Source: Agelas oroides
Lineage: Eukaryota; Porifera; Demospongiae; Agelasida; Agelasidae
Length of the DNA: 64,000 bases
Assembly: GCA_949130485.1 (NCBI GenBank)
Contig: OX422188.1
Span: forward strand, 5,685,807 to 5,749,806
Reading direction: 5' to 3'
Shown: one piece after another, positions 35,801 to 50,800 of the stretch
Layout of the letters: every line of letters begins with the position of its first letter
Position numbering within the stretch: position 1 is the first letter of the stretch
Notes under the pieces: generated by a model
Databases searched by the model: none
Told to the model about the DNA's origin: nothing
What the model saw: only the letters and a program-made list of their open reading frames with translations
Translations under genes and position numbers: made by a program

Positions 35801-38800
35801 TGAAAGCTGCCAGCTGTGAGATTTCTCTGGTTTATTATGAATGAGCTCACTTGATCCAGGAGTCGAGCACTTGTTGTGTTGGGGCCAGCAACCCTGGAAT
35901 GCACTTCATACCTGATGCTACCATTTATTCGAATGTCATTATCACTCCAAAACGATGCCACAACGTAAGAATTTCTTGTGAAAAATACAGTTGTAGGGAA
36001 CGGCTGAGGATTCCAGAATAACCATCCTGTACCAAAGGAAATGGCTCCATTTGTGCTCACCTAAAAGGGTATAAATTTAAATAACACACTGAGCTTTATA
36101 CTCTCTTTTGATCACAATGAAAGCAGTTTGTGCATGTGTCATAGCACATGCATGGCTTTCTGTACATGCAGTATGTACTAGATCTTGGATAAGGGGTTTG
36201 TCTTGACTGTAATGGTTGCCCTGTGTCTATGGAGGGCTTGTAGATCTAAATGTTAATGGTTGTGCAAAGACATGCAATGGTAAATTTGCTAAATATTTAG
36301 GTGTACACTGCAGAGTGATTTTTCATTTTTATGTATACAAATGCATGACCTTTTGTCATAGAAAGACACTGCAGAACAGGGGGATATGTGCTGAAACAAG
36401 CCACCCCCATATAGCTCTATATCTTTAGTATTCATACATACATACATAAGCAGTTCTTTGTATGCTCTCTCCAAATGGCAGTCCAAATGGTATATAGATG
36501 GGAGAGGAGAAATCATCTATACGCGCTGAACGAGCAATGAAATTGGTAGGAACACCATTTGCACCAAGTGTTAGGAATCGGATGTAGTCAACTCCTGTAA
36601 ATAAGGGGAGAGTGAACAAGCTATAAAAGTAGGTCCCTATGTACCGTCCGTAGTTGTTTTTATCATGTATGTTTCATTCTAGTGCTTGTATTTGTTACTC
36701 CTGGGGAGATTTCTACAATATAGTTCACCACCACAATGCACCAAACCTTAATAGTAAAAACTTTTAATCACTTCTAACTAGATTGTGCAGAGGTGAACAG
36801 ATCTAATTGTATCAGGAATTGCTTAATAGCAGGTTTGGTGGTGACTAATTAATGGTAAGAAATGCTAATGTATTCAGATTAGGCTGAACTATTAAAGCAT
36901 TCTCAGGTCTATTAAGGCATGTCTGCACAGCGCACCGCATGCATTAAACCATGTCCAATACGTAGTTAACCGGAAGTGCGGAGTTGCCTAGATTCCATTT
37001 CATGGGAAAACTGGCCAATTGTATTTGCAGTACAACATCCAATTCCCATTCTGGTGCTAATTTGCAGTCTGAGAACGGCTTCGCAAGCTGAAAGCATTAG
37101 AAAACAACTTGTTGTGAGGTGGATGGTTTGGGCTTGGTCCTTGATTATCTCTGCTTGAAAACATGAAGGTAGGCATTGAATCAACCATTGGCGGAATAAT
37201 AGCAATAGCTTAGATAAAAGTTAAGCTGCAATCAATGTGCTCAAAAGGTCTATTTAGAGCTCAACTCGCCTTAAAATTGTTCTGGGAGTCGCTGTAAGGA
37301 CAGTAGCAACTTCTACCTTGGTCATTTCAAAGTAGATTGATTCCCTTTTCTTAGTATATGTGCTGTGCATCGTTTCGTGAGTAGGAAGTTGTCTGTCTTT
37401 TGCCACCAAACTTTTTGCACATGTTGTTGTTTACACAGTACTAACTAGTGTGGGCATGGCTTTCAGTCAAGTTAAGTGTGGTGCATAAAACATTCTCACC
37501 AAGTTTCATACACAAAGCAGTATGCTTTAGGCATCTGTGAGCAATTTAGTACTTTGTAAGGTCTTGGCCAGAGTTCCCATGCCTTAATACACCTGAGTTG
37601 CTCCTTCTAGTAGATAAAAGAAGCTGGTCAACTACTAACTATACAAACGCGCAGGGCCTGGGAACGAGGCTACTACTAACTATATACTTGTCACCATCTT
37701 TCAGCTATTGCAGAGGTTGAAATAAGGTTTATTGAATGTCTGGTCACTATGTCCTAGCACTTTTGATGTTGAGTGGTCATTTACAATCTGTCGGACGTGC
37801 TAGTCACAGTCATCCAATTTAATATCTGTACATACCTGTACATACAATGACAGTGTATATAACCTTTAGCCCGACGCGCATGTGTGGAAATCAACCACGT
37901 GGTTACGACAGAAATTGATTTCCGATTTTGAGTTATGTTGATTCAATACGTAAGTGATCCATTGATAGCTACGCATAGCTTGGTTGAAGTAAACCTATTT
38001 TACGTTAGAAATAGTCAGAAGAGAAGCCAGTAAAGTCTGAACAAGGTACAATGGTGGAAACAAGATACAACGCTGGAAAAGCCAGTAGCTACTCAACATT
38101 GCAAGCCACGCTGAGTAGCGTTCATGAAAAGGAGGTGTGAAACAACATACTGAGTGTGCGACCAGGCTCACACTGTCACTTACAAAAGTTACTTTATTTG
38201 AGGTGTAGTTTCTTGGTACTGTCCGCCTCCTCTTGTCTCTACTAGAAGCAATCCGTGCCTGTTGGGTGTAGCTTGCGAGACTAGGAATAGTCGGTCATGC
38301 CTACTGACCACTTATATTTATGGTCGGTCATTGTAATAAAACACGCGGAATTTGACCAATGACCACATGTAATTTTGACCACTGCTATTGTGATATACAC
38401 GTCTACTTATATAAATACCTTCTACTAGAGGAGTGACAGTTGGTGGCTCTGGCTCTAAAGGGCAAAGATGAATGCAGCAGGCAGTATCACAGTTAATTCC
38501 AAGTAATGTGAACTGTTACATGATTGTAGTACATATGTTACATCAGCATCTTTTCATCTGAGCTACCACTGAACAATAGTGTAACATTAGTAGCAAATGC
38601 ACACTGTTACAGCACATCAGTATTGTTGGTCTACTATTCACATCACATTTTTTCATCTAAAAGAAGCCGCAGCATTGAATTACACTTCAAAATAGGTCTT
38701 CATGCTGACGTTCTGATTTAACTACTACACAGAAATACCCTACTGGATGTATATATACAGGCTCTTTTGACCACAATTCATATAAATGACATCATCACCA

Positions 38801-41800
38801 AATATTTGTACTAAAAAGCTTACCATCATCATCAACAATGGTGACATTAACTGTACTTCTACCAGCCACAACCATGTCCAGAGGGTTTCTAGGTTGAATC
38901 ATTAGTTGGAAAATTTCACTTCCCTCCACAATGTCATCTCCCAAGATGGCTATGGCAGCCACACAGACACCCTGGCCTTGTGCAGTAGTGGACGGAATTA
39001 CCACTTCACTCTCAAGCAATACGAAGTCCACTGTACCTGAAGCGCACATTCAGAAGTAAGGTAAACAATGTAGCTTGTTCTTCTGTGAACTTGACCATTC
39101 CATGTGAGTTTCACAAGGTTCACGATTGTTTGCAAGGCTAGGGCTATGTGAATTACATTTAACTGCACCACCTAAATTACTTACAGGCCATGAACTACAA
39201 ATGTAAGTACAGTTTCACCAACTGTACCACCCTAATATGTTATGGGACTTACTGTTAGCACTGCCAGGTATCACTGTTAGGTCAACCACAATGTCTCGTT
39301 GTAGACCTCCCATATCATTTACTAGAACAATACAGATGTAGACAGTTGTGTTGCTGTCATCCCCCTCTTGAACAACAATGTTGGTTTCATTGAGGTAAAC
39401 AGTCGCTCCTGCAACAATATGGGTTACAAAAACCATTCATAACCAAGAAACCAAGTTGGAAAACAGTATCGTGGTATGAACCTAATGCTTACCATCATCA
39501 TCAACTATGGTGACACTAACTGTGCTTCTATCAGCCAAAACCATGTCCAGAGGGTTTGTTGGTTGTATCATTAGTTGGAATGTCTCGTTCCCCTCCACAA
39601 TGTCATCACCAAAGATGGTTATGGCTGCCACACAGACACCCTGGCCTTGTACAGTCGTGGACGGAATTACCACTTGCATCTCCAGCAGCATGAAGTCTGT
39701 TGTGCCTGGGGAACACATAAAAATCAGTGATCTCTTGTGCAGCAGTGCCTTTGAAGTTTGAGTCTACAAAAAAACCGTTTGCACAGTTTGAAGGTATCCA
39801 CAAGTAAAACGAGCATACAGTCACCAGTTAAGCTGGAAAATATCCATAATGTAACCTTGGAGTGTAGGTGACCTAAGCAAGCCTACACTTGTACACATGC
39901 AAACCCAGCTGATAAGAAGCCATACATTGCAAACGTAACATTCAAATTTTCATCCATACTGCATATTTATAACCAAAGGAATAATTGGGAGGAGCCCTAG
40001 CAAGCACCACACCAACGGAACTGTGTTGTGCACACGTGTGTATGTTTATTCCTTGGCCTAATAAATTCCTAGAGGTCTTCAAAGAAAATATACTGCATGT
40101 TGCTTTTAAATTGGTAGGACAGAAGTATGAGACTCCTGGCTAGCTACCAGCATTCAACGTATATGGAACTGCATATTGTTACTGAAGTAAGTACCCCGTA
40201 CTAACATCCAGGAGACAAGTCTTGAAGAAGGCATGAATTCTGATGAACTCCATACATGCTCTAGTGCTATAGCTAATCTACTTCACCTAAGTAACATAGT
40301 TTTACGTTACAGAACACATGCTCAAACAATGTTGATTGTGAAGAAAGTTACTTTTGAACCCAGCTTCTAAGCTGATGCCAGTGCCAGCGATCATGTGGAT
40401 GGAGATGATTACATCAGTTTTCTCTTACAAAATACAACTAAATGAAATTTCTATGTGACAAGCAGCCCTAAGGCAAGTCAGCCCTAAGGCAAGTTACCAG
40501 ACCCCTTTCTTCTTTGCAAAATTGAGTGTGACTAACAAGGAAAAGGGAAGCAGAGATTCTCCTATCAGCTTTCAGGTTTGGTGTGCAAGTTTAATAGCTG
40601 CCTATTTAGCATGCATAAAAACTTTCACACTGCTTTCTGTATGAACTACGCTTAACTGAGGCGGAGCTTACAGGCAGTAGAGATCACAGAAGGCTTGACT
40701 TACACACTTGACATGTTACATATAACATTCTATATTACAGTATTATGAAATAGTACACACTATTAACAACTCAATTATGTATGTACTATTAACCAGATCT
40801 TTTGCATACACTTGCCCCACAATTACCTGCATTAACCTCTTTCAGAAGTCAATTGCATAACTACAATGTTAGGATTCGCAGGAGACAAAACAAGTGCATA
40901 AATTACTTGTAGGCCAATGTAGGCTCATGCAGAAATAGCTTTAACATTTTTACCAACTTCAAATACTACTACCCTAATATGCTGTGGACTTACTGTCATC
41001 ATTGCCAGGTACCACTGTTAGGTCAACCACAATGTCCCGTTGTAGACCTTCAATAGTGCTTGCTAGAACAATACAGATGTCAACATTCAGAGCAGAACTT
41101 GTGCTACTGTCAACTCCCTCTTGAACCACAATGTTCGTCTCATTGAGGTAAACAGTTGCTCCTGTGGGTTGCAAATGATGCATTCATGACCAGTTGTTCA
41201 AGTTGGTATGCAAAACAGTAGTGGTATGACACTGGTGCTTACCATCATCATCAACTATGGTAATAGTAGTTGTGTTTCTGCCTGTGGAGACCATGTCCAG
41301 AGGGTTTGTTGGTTGTATCATTAGTTGGAATGTCTCATTTCCCTCCACAATGTTATCACCCAAGATGGCTACGGCTGCCACACAGACACCTTGGCCTTGT
41401 ACAGTCGTGGACGGAATTACCACTTCACTCGCAAGCAGTACAAAGTCTGCTGGACCTGAGTTACACATAATGATCAGAGTAGAGTAGCTTGCAGAGTGTG
41501 CACTCAATTTACATCTGGGAGTGAGTGTTCATGACAATTCTGTACATGATTTGATCAGTAACTTATCTACAAGTAAATTGTGACATACAATATAGTGTAA
41601 TCAAATCAAGTGATTGTGGCCATAATAATCACAGCCTGTACTAGTTGGTTGTAATGTCTGACTAACAGAGTAACAGGTATCTATATCAGAGCTGCTGGAT
41701 CAAGTTGAGGATGGTTAGGCTATTCACGCATGAAGTGCATGGTGATCTTTATTAGCAACCATGCAGGAAACGCTTTTGTCAAGCTTCAGCTTCAAACAGC

Positions 41801-44800
41801 TACAACAGGTAGCAATACTTATACTTCCAACCTGAAGGCTGTGCATTCTTTTATACAACCACAACATATCATGGCAATGACTAATTATTGTATCAGGAGG
41901 TTAGTCAGACACACACTTCACTTGTAGTAACTATCATAGCTGCAAATATTACGACTTTGAAACCATTCAACACTGCGATGCCCAGTCCGAAAGTGGGCCC
42001 GAGTGGAGAAACCTATGAGAATTGATGAAGAACCATGCCATGCTGTGACACTTCTGCTGTTTTCCAACAGTGCTGTTGAAAAATTGTGTTTCTCAAGGGC
42101 TCCTAAGTCCACAAAACAAGCTTCAAAGTTTGGTTGATAGCCACTGTGAGCACAAAGTGCTACTAGTACTGGTATGGTTTTCATCCACTTGGGGCTCGTT
42201 GGAGCTTCTCCATGCTGGCTTGTTCTCGGACTAGCTATCACTGTCGTTGATCCATTCAAATGTCGCAATGCCTATAGAGTGCACATAAAATATATTATAT
42301 TTGTGCATTACCCTAGGCAAATAAAGCACTTGTACTATGCTCACAGGATACAGTATACAAGGCTTTGTCTAAAATATAATGTATTGCATTACATAGCAAC
42401 CACATAGCAACAAGGACATACATGCTCAAATATCCTGATGACTTACTGTTGGCATTGTCTGACACAACTGTAAAGTCAATTACAATATTTCGTTGTAGGC
42501 CTCCCATAGCACCTGCTAGAACAACACAGATGTCTATAGTTGTGGAACCTGTGCTACTGTCATCTCCCTCTGAAACAACAATGTCTGTCTCATTGAGGTA
42601 AACTGTTGCTCCTGTGGGTTGCAAATATGTACAGCTCATGGTCAGTTACTCAAGTTAGTGGAGTAGTAGCAATATGAGCTAGTGCTTACCATCATCATCA
42701 ACTATGGTGACAGTAGTTGTGTTTCTGCCTGTGGAGACCATGTCTAGAGGGTTTGCTGGCTGTATAATAACACGGAATGTCTCATTCTCCTCCACAATGT
42801 AATCTCCCAAGATGGCTATGGCTGCCACACAGACACCTTGGCCTTGTGCAGTCGTGGATGGAATTACCACTTCCCTTTCAAGCACTATGAAGTCCACTGA
42901 ACCTGTGATGGGTATCCAGGAACAGCTTGTACAGCTATGCACTTGACTATTTGAAACTCACATAGAACACTCAAGTACATAGTATCACTGCTGATGACTC
43001 CTTCAAGGCAATAAAGTAGTAAGTAGTCTACTGTGCGGCTGCTTATATACATAGCACTTGTGCACACACAACATGGAGTTTAGAAACATGGTAGACTTAC
43101 TGTTGGCAGTGTCAGGCATCACAGTTAGGTCAACCACAATGTCTCGTTGTAGACCTCCCATATCATTTGCCAGAACAATACAGATGTAAACAGTTGTGTT
43201 GCTGTCATCTCCCTCTTGAACAACAATGTTGGTCTCATTGAGGGAAACAGTCGCTCCTGCAACAGTATGGGTTACAAAAACCATGCATAACTAAGGAACC
43301 ATGTTGGTAAAATAGTATCGTGGTATGAAGCTACTGCTTACCATCGTCATCAACTATGGTGACACTAACTGTGCTTCTACCAGTCAAAACCATGTCCAGA
43401 GGGTTTGTTGGTTGTATGATCAGTTGAAATGTCTCATTCCCCTCCACAATGTCATCACCAAAGATGGCTATGGCTGCCACACAGACACCTTGGCCTCGTA
43501 CAGTTGTAGATGGAATTACTACTTCACTCTCAAGTAGTGTGAAGTCATCTGAAACTACACACATAAATTGGAATATATCTTAATTGTGTAGATAAGTTTC
43601 TTGAAACTCACTCTCATTGCTGCACAAGGTATCATTCATGATATTAACAAGAAAACTGTGCATACAGACATAATTATGGTGTAATCAGGGACACTATATC
43701 AGTCTATAATTCCACAGTCAAACCCAACAATCTACTTCAACAATGGCCGACTTGCATGATGACGTCACGTACGAGGGCTGGGGTAAAAGTTCGGCAGCTG
43801 GCCATAGAGAATGTATGGGGAATTCCAAACGCGTGTTGAGAAGATCCATCAGTTTGCTACGCGGAAAGACTGATCGTCTCCATGTGCTAATATTTGCTAC
43901 CCAAAGAGTTGGTGTATTCATAAGCGAGTCCAATGGCTGTATTGCCGTACGGTGAGTGGCGTTAATTGACTGGAAAGCCGCCGACGGTTCAGCTGATGAT
44001 GTACTATTTCTGAAAAACGGCTAAGACCTCTGTCTTGAAACTGTTTGTAAGCCACCTTTTTGTCTATATTGTGTTTAATATTTCCGTTTTGTGCAATGGA
44101 GCGGGTCGGAAGGCATGAATAAGCCAGATATACAGCTGAATTTGTATGATTTAATAAGTTGCAGCTGCTGGGATGCTGTTGTACTTCATGTGGGTATGCA
44201 GCTTTTTCTTGGAGAGAGTAACCAGAGAGTAGACTCTCTTCCCCTCCGTACACTTTCACAGGGCCAAAATTGATGCTCTCCTTAGATGCCAACTAAGGCG
44301 ACCATGAACTGTGCTGTGTGCAGATCCAAGAGACAATCCTCGAAGAGCTCTTCTGTCCAAGAAAGAGCACAGCTGAACTTGCAAAATCAGTGTTAAACCA
44401 TTGTTCTGTATGTACAGTTTTAGTCTTATATCTCTAAAATATGGCATAGCAAAGTGTGGCTGAATCATGGCTAAATCATGGGGAGTGCATGAATATGTGG
44501 GCGGGACAGCGGGTTCTGCGCCTTCTACAGGATCTATTCAAGCAAGGTAAGTTATCGCTGACGCTGACTCTAACTTGAGGTAACTGCAAGGGCAGTTGTA
44601 ACGATTATAATTGGGACTCATGAGCGCCATCCATAGCTTTGCATGCTAGCCGAAACGTTGCGCAACGTCTGAAGCACCTAGAAACTATTCATGTGATAGA
44701 ACATTCTGCTGTGGTCAATGCATGCAAAAAGAGCAGCAACAGCTACTATTGATCGCAAGTTATAACGGTGTTTATCAGGTGGGATACAAAATCCCCATAC

Positions 44801-47800
44801 ATTCTCTATGGCACGCCGTTGAAGTTTTACCCCAGCCCTCGTACGTGATGTCATCATGCAAGTCGGCCATTGAGCATAGTGTATGTGCAACACAAGTCAT
44901 CATCACCAGTAGCTCACTTGTAACTCACAAAAAGTTGGTACAAGCTAAAAAACAATTGCCTGTACCATCTTCCTTATTGCATACCAATACTTACTGTTAG
45001 CATTGTTAGCCAATACTGTTAAGTCAACCACAACATCTCGCTGTAGACCTCCCATATCATTTTCTAGAACAATACAGATGTAAACAGTTGTGTTGCCGTC
45101 ATCTCCCTCTTGAACAACAATGTTGGTCTCATTGAGGGAAACCGTTGCTCCTGTAGGTTGCAAATAGACGGTTCATTTATAGTTATTTAAGCATTCAGTT
45201 GAAATGGTAGTGGTACAAAGCTAGTGCTTACCATCATCATCAACTATAGTGACAGTAGTTGTGTTTCTGCCTGGGGAGACCATGTCCAGAGGGTTTGTTG
45301 GTTGTATCATTAGTTGGAATGTCTCATTCCCCTCCACAATGTCATCACCAAAGATGGCTATGGCAGCCACACAGACACCCTGGCCTTGTGCAGTCGTGGA
45401 TGGAATTACCACTTCTCTCTCAAGCAGCATGAAGTCCACTGTACCTAAGCGCACATTCAGGATCAAAGTAATATCACTTGTACAGCTGTACACTTGACTT
45501 TCCATGTGCATAAGGCTCTATCAGGTTTTACATACGACTATTATTATAGCTAGCCAGGCCATGAACTACAAATGTAAGTACATTTTCACCAACTGTACCA
45601 CCCTAACATGCTATGGGACTTACTGTTGGCAGTGTCAGATACCACTGTTAGGTCAACCACAATGTTTCGTTGTAGAGCTCTCATAACATTTGCTAGAACA
45701 ACACAGATGTCAATGGTTGTGTTGCTGTCATCTCCCTCTTGAACAATAATGTTTGTCTCATTGAGGGACACAGTTGCTCCTGTAGGTTGCAAATGAACAG
45801 TTCATGGAGTTATTCAAGTTGGTTGAACAGTTATAGTGGTAATTAAAAAGCTAGTGCTTACCATCATCATCAACTATGGTGACAGTAGCTGTGCTTCTAT
45901 CAGCCAAAACCATGTCCAGAGGGTTTGTTGGTTGTATCATTAGTTGAAATGTCTCATTCATCTCCACAAGGTTATCTCCCACGATCAGTATGGCTGCCAC
46001 ACAGACACCCTGGCCTTGTACAGTTACGGGTGGAATTACCACTTCAGCCGTCAGCAGCATGAAGTCCGCTGTACCGAAAATCACATTCAGGATCATTAAA
46101 CCCCACAAAAATGAATCACATTGTGTAATGAATGAGAGGAAGCATTGGATTTCCAATCAGCGTGCACATTTGTTACGTAGTCACTTTGTCCAATTTTTAA
46201 TGAATGCTAACAAAGCTTGAGAACGTGGTGCTAAATATTTAACCCTTAATTTATCTTAAATAGTGGGGGATAGTTGCATCTTAAAGGTAGCGTTTATAAT
46301 TCAGCTGTACTATTCATTATTAAAATGTATTGCTGCAAGTGACTGTAATGAAATAAACACTAATTAAACCCTTGTATATTTGCTAAGAAGCAAATGTGAC
46401 ATTTTTCAAATTGAAACTTCAAAACTGCAAAATCAAATAGAGAAGCTATTTCACAACTGCATGCACATAAACATAAAGAGCTATTGTCCTACCACATTGA
46501 AACACATCTGCAAGTACAGATGGTCATAATATTCTTGACCCATGAGTGACAGATTGCAGTACCAATTTTCAACCAGGTACTTCAACCTTTTCCGCCACAT
46601 TATGGCAAGCAGATACACTGCAAAAAATAAAGGGTTACTTTAACCCAGCTAGGGTTATCTCAGTTGCAGCTTCACTACCAAAAAATGTGCATACAAGCAG
46701 ATCAATTACATTGTTAATAGACCTCCATTTTCAGATAATAGTACTGAAATGCAGAAAAATGTTAGCTAGTCATGTTTCTTGGACAGTATTACCTAGCTTA
46801 ATTGTTTACTCCTCTGTCTAAAATTGGAGACTTAAGGCATAAGAGTAAACAATTAAACTAGGTAATGTTATCCAGGAAACATGACTAGCTAACATTCTTG
46901 CGTATTTCATTCTGAAATTGGAGAGCTATAGTTGATCGGCTTGTGTGCGCATTTTTTCTGCAACTGAGGCAACCCAAGCTGGGTTAAAGCAACCTTTTAG
47001 TTTTTGCAGTGTACTACAGCTAGAGTTTGCTCAGGGAATCCTGTAGTTCCAGTCTGTATGTCTTAATGTTTTAGTAGTAGAAATGTTCTAAATGACTTTG
47101 TTTGGGGAAAAGAGGAACAAGCTTTACAAGAGCAAATTTAGTGACAAGCAGTGGTATAGCCAGGACACAACCAATGCCAGGGCAAAGCATAGGCACACAT
47201 CGTTTGTGAGAACATCTGTTGAAAATGCGGAAGCGCAAATTGGAGGAATATGGGACGTGCTCCTAACCTCCTAAGTTGGTTCTGAGGTCATATCATCGCC
47301 TTGAATCAGGAGTACTTCCGACCATGCCTTTGGTACAGATGTGTACGTAGTGTAAAGTCACTCCACTACTAATGGCAAACTCGCATGCATTGAGATCAGG
47401 AGAACATACGAGACCTCGTTATTCTGAGGATATAGATAGCTATACTGCACTATTCAATTTCAAGACTTTTATGCATCTTTAGTGGCTGAGTAAATACTAG
47501 AAATAAATGTCATGAACAATCACACCTCCCTAAAAAAAGGCAGGCCTAGTTGTTATGTAAAGTCATCCACTGCGCAGGATGCATTTCAGCTAATACCAGG
47601 CCTCATCAGCTAAGCTGGGGTGACTGGAAGATGGGGACTGCTAACTCATGCACAAAATGCAGTTGGCCTTATCCAATATTATGCAAGCAGACATACAGTT
47701 TGCTGATGGGCATGATAGCACAAATGAAAACAGTGGTGATTGCATTGATAGCTTTTATGGATATTATCTCGTTTCCACAATAGCTAACTCCACAAGTGCA

Positions 47801-50800
47801 AGTCGGTAGAAATCCAGTGTAGGAGTGGTAGAGACCCAAACTTTCTAGATTGGCTGGAGTTGTTGCCTTGTGTATTGCTATCCATTCCTTCATGGTGGCC
47901 ATACATCAAATGTTAGTGGATTAGTCTACAGATTGAATGCCTTAACAAAGGCAGCTAGCCAGCTCTTATATGGCTGTGGTGTGCAAGCAAGGATAAACCT
48001 TCATTAAGTGTTCCTCAGAGGAAGTTCAGGGGGAAAATGTAATTATATAGTATAGAGGCGGAAATGACAATGATACAAATACAAGAGGGTGAGACTTGAG
48101 GGATCTAGGACAGAAGCGAACCATACATGTAAAAGGATACAGATGGGGCTTCGCAAGATCAATATACAATACAAAACAGGACAAACTGCAATTAGTTACC
48201 TATACACAAACAAAAGGGGTGAAATGTAGGTCTGGGCAAGTCTTGCTAGCAATATCCTGTCCTTTTCTCTCATCAAAATACAAATTGGCTATGAGTTGTT
48301 GCCAGTTTCTGTCAGGTTGTATTTTTGTTTGCCTGAAGACACCCAAAAGAGTGAAATTTGCAGCCATTTCCCAGTTTGTGAGGAACAAAGGGCAGTGTAT
48401 TGCTACCACAAGCCAATATAAAGTTTTGTTCAAAAATTAGAAATTTGGAGTTTAGAATAGTCCTTCTTGACCACTATAACTATGTCTCGCTTTGAGTTAT
48501 GTACACTAATGTGAAATACAAATGTTTCGACCCATCTTAACCATTTTGTGTGGACTTACTGTTAGCATTACCAGGTACCACTGTTAGCTCAACCATAACA
48601 TCTCGTTGTAGACCTCCCATATCATTTTCTAGAACAATGCAGATGTCAACAGTTGTGTTGCTGTCATCTCCCTCTTGAACAACAATGTTGGTCTCATTGA
48701 AGGAAACAGTTGCTCCTGTGAGTTGCAAATGAAGGGTTCATGACCAGTTATTCAAGATGGTAAAACAGTATCTTGGTATGAAGCTAGTGCTTACCATCAT
48801 CATCAACTATGGTGACACTAACTGTGCTTCTATCAGCCAAAACCATGTCCAGAGGGTTTGTTGGTTGTATGATCAGTTGGAATGTCTCGTTCCCCTCCAC
48901 AATGTCATCACCAAAGATGATTATGGCTGCCACACAGACACCCTGGCCTTGTGCAGTTGTGTACGGAATTACCACTTCCCTTGCCAGCAGCATGAAGTCC
49001 ACTGTACCAGAGATAAATATTAGGGGTCAGGGTATATATGATACTGAGAATGAACCCTAAAAGGTGCTACAGCAATCTGCTTATATCTTTAATACCGTAT
49101 AGCCAGAAATATTGGCGGTCTTTAAATTCGGCAGTTTGGCCCCAAACCGACCATACAAAAATATTAGAATTTAAATTTGGTGGTGGCATCTCAGGTCCAT
49201 TTATCAAGGAGCGTTGTCGTCTCTCACTTGAGGTACTTGATAACAAAGCCATGAGCTTACAAATTTACAAGAAATAAAACTGGCAGCGAGCTAGCTACAT
49301 GTACAGCCAAGTAGCTAGAGGGGCGCTGGACAGAGCCAAGAGCGCTACTGCATGCATTACGTCATTACACATTGTGTATGAAATAATATTGGCAGATTGT
49401 GGTTTCAACCCTGACCCCCAAACCGCCAAATTTATTTCCCCATCAAATTTTCCGGCTATATGGTAGTGGGGTAGCAACTATATGCTGTGATGCAGCTCCC
49501 ATGCACTTTCTGCTTACAAACATGACTAATCATTTTGAAGACTAGTAGCTAAGCTAACAAACGAAAACAATTTGATTTATAAGTATACCTTTTACCAACT
49601 GTATCACCCTAATACATTGACTTACTGCTGGAATTGTCAGGTACTACTGTTAGGTAAAGCACAATGTCTCGTTGTCGACTTCCTGTATCATTTGCTACAA
49701 AAATACAGATGTCAACGGTTGTGTTGCTGTCATCTCCCTCTTGAACAACAATGTTGGTCTCATTGAGGTAAACAGTTGCTCCTGTAGGTTGCAAATACAC
49801 ATACAGTTCATGGCCATTTATTCAAGTTCATGGAACAGTAGTGGTATAAGGCTGGTGCTTACCATCATTATCAACAATATTGACAGTAGTTGTGTTTCCA
49901 CCTGTGGAGACCATGTCCAGAGGGTTTGTTGGTTGTATGACTAGTTGGAAAGTCTCGTTCCCCTCCACAATGTCATCACCAAAGATGGCTATGGCTGCCA
50001 CACAGACACCCTGGCCTTGTGCAGTTGTAGATGGAATTACCACTTCACTTGTAAGCAGTTGAAAGTCTGTTGGACCTGCAATGCACATTCAGGATTAAAT
50101 AAAATTTGTGCAGGTGTGCACTTAATGTTTCTGAACTTTCTACATGATTACTGTGGACACTAAGCTAAAGTCATAGGCGTAGCACCAGATCCGGTTGGCC
50201 AGCGATCACCAGACCAATATTTTACCAACAAAACTACACCCAAATTACGGCAGGTACCCATAGGCGCTGGTTGTTAAGCGCAGCTCTTTATTAAGCGCAT
50301 AATATTTATTAAGCGCATAATTTATTGAGGGTTTTACCAATCACGTGTTAGGCGCATGTGCTTAATAAACGAACTTTGAACTTTAAGTGAACGTGTCGAG
50401 CAAAACGTGCCAAGTAGTACGAAGAACGAAGAGAATGGCTGAACTAGCACTGGGAAGTAGCTTTGTCAGGAAGCGAAAAAGCTACACAAGAGAAAAGAAA
50501 CTGAAGATAGTAAACTACTACTACAACAATGGAAAGAACCTATACCAGACATGCAAGAAGTTCTTGCAAAATACGAAGACCGTTCAGCGCTGGCTACGAG
50601 CTGAAGAGAAGATCTGAGACAGTAAGAAGGGGAGCATGCGAATTTGTCATGGTGTATCTCTCCGACAAGCGGCCGCCAGATCTGCTTGTAAATGTGATGG
50701 CCACGAATGACGCTCTCCAAAGTACTTGCTTGACGCTTTGCCATGTTGAACGAGCGAAGCAGCTTAACAACTAGTGCCTATGGTACGATGGCCATATGGG

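Noticed and set aside
48096..48440. 114-codon plus-strand frame in the domain 12 intron
   Set aside because: The same stretch appears in altered, broken form in the duplicated intron near 62.6 kb, so the frame is not conserved and is probably non-coding.
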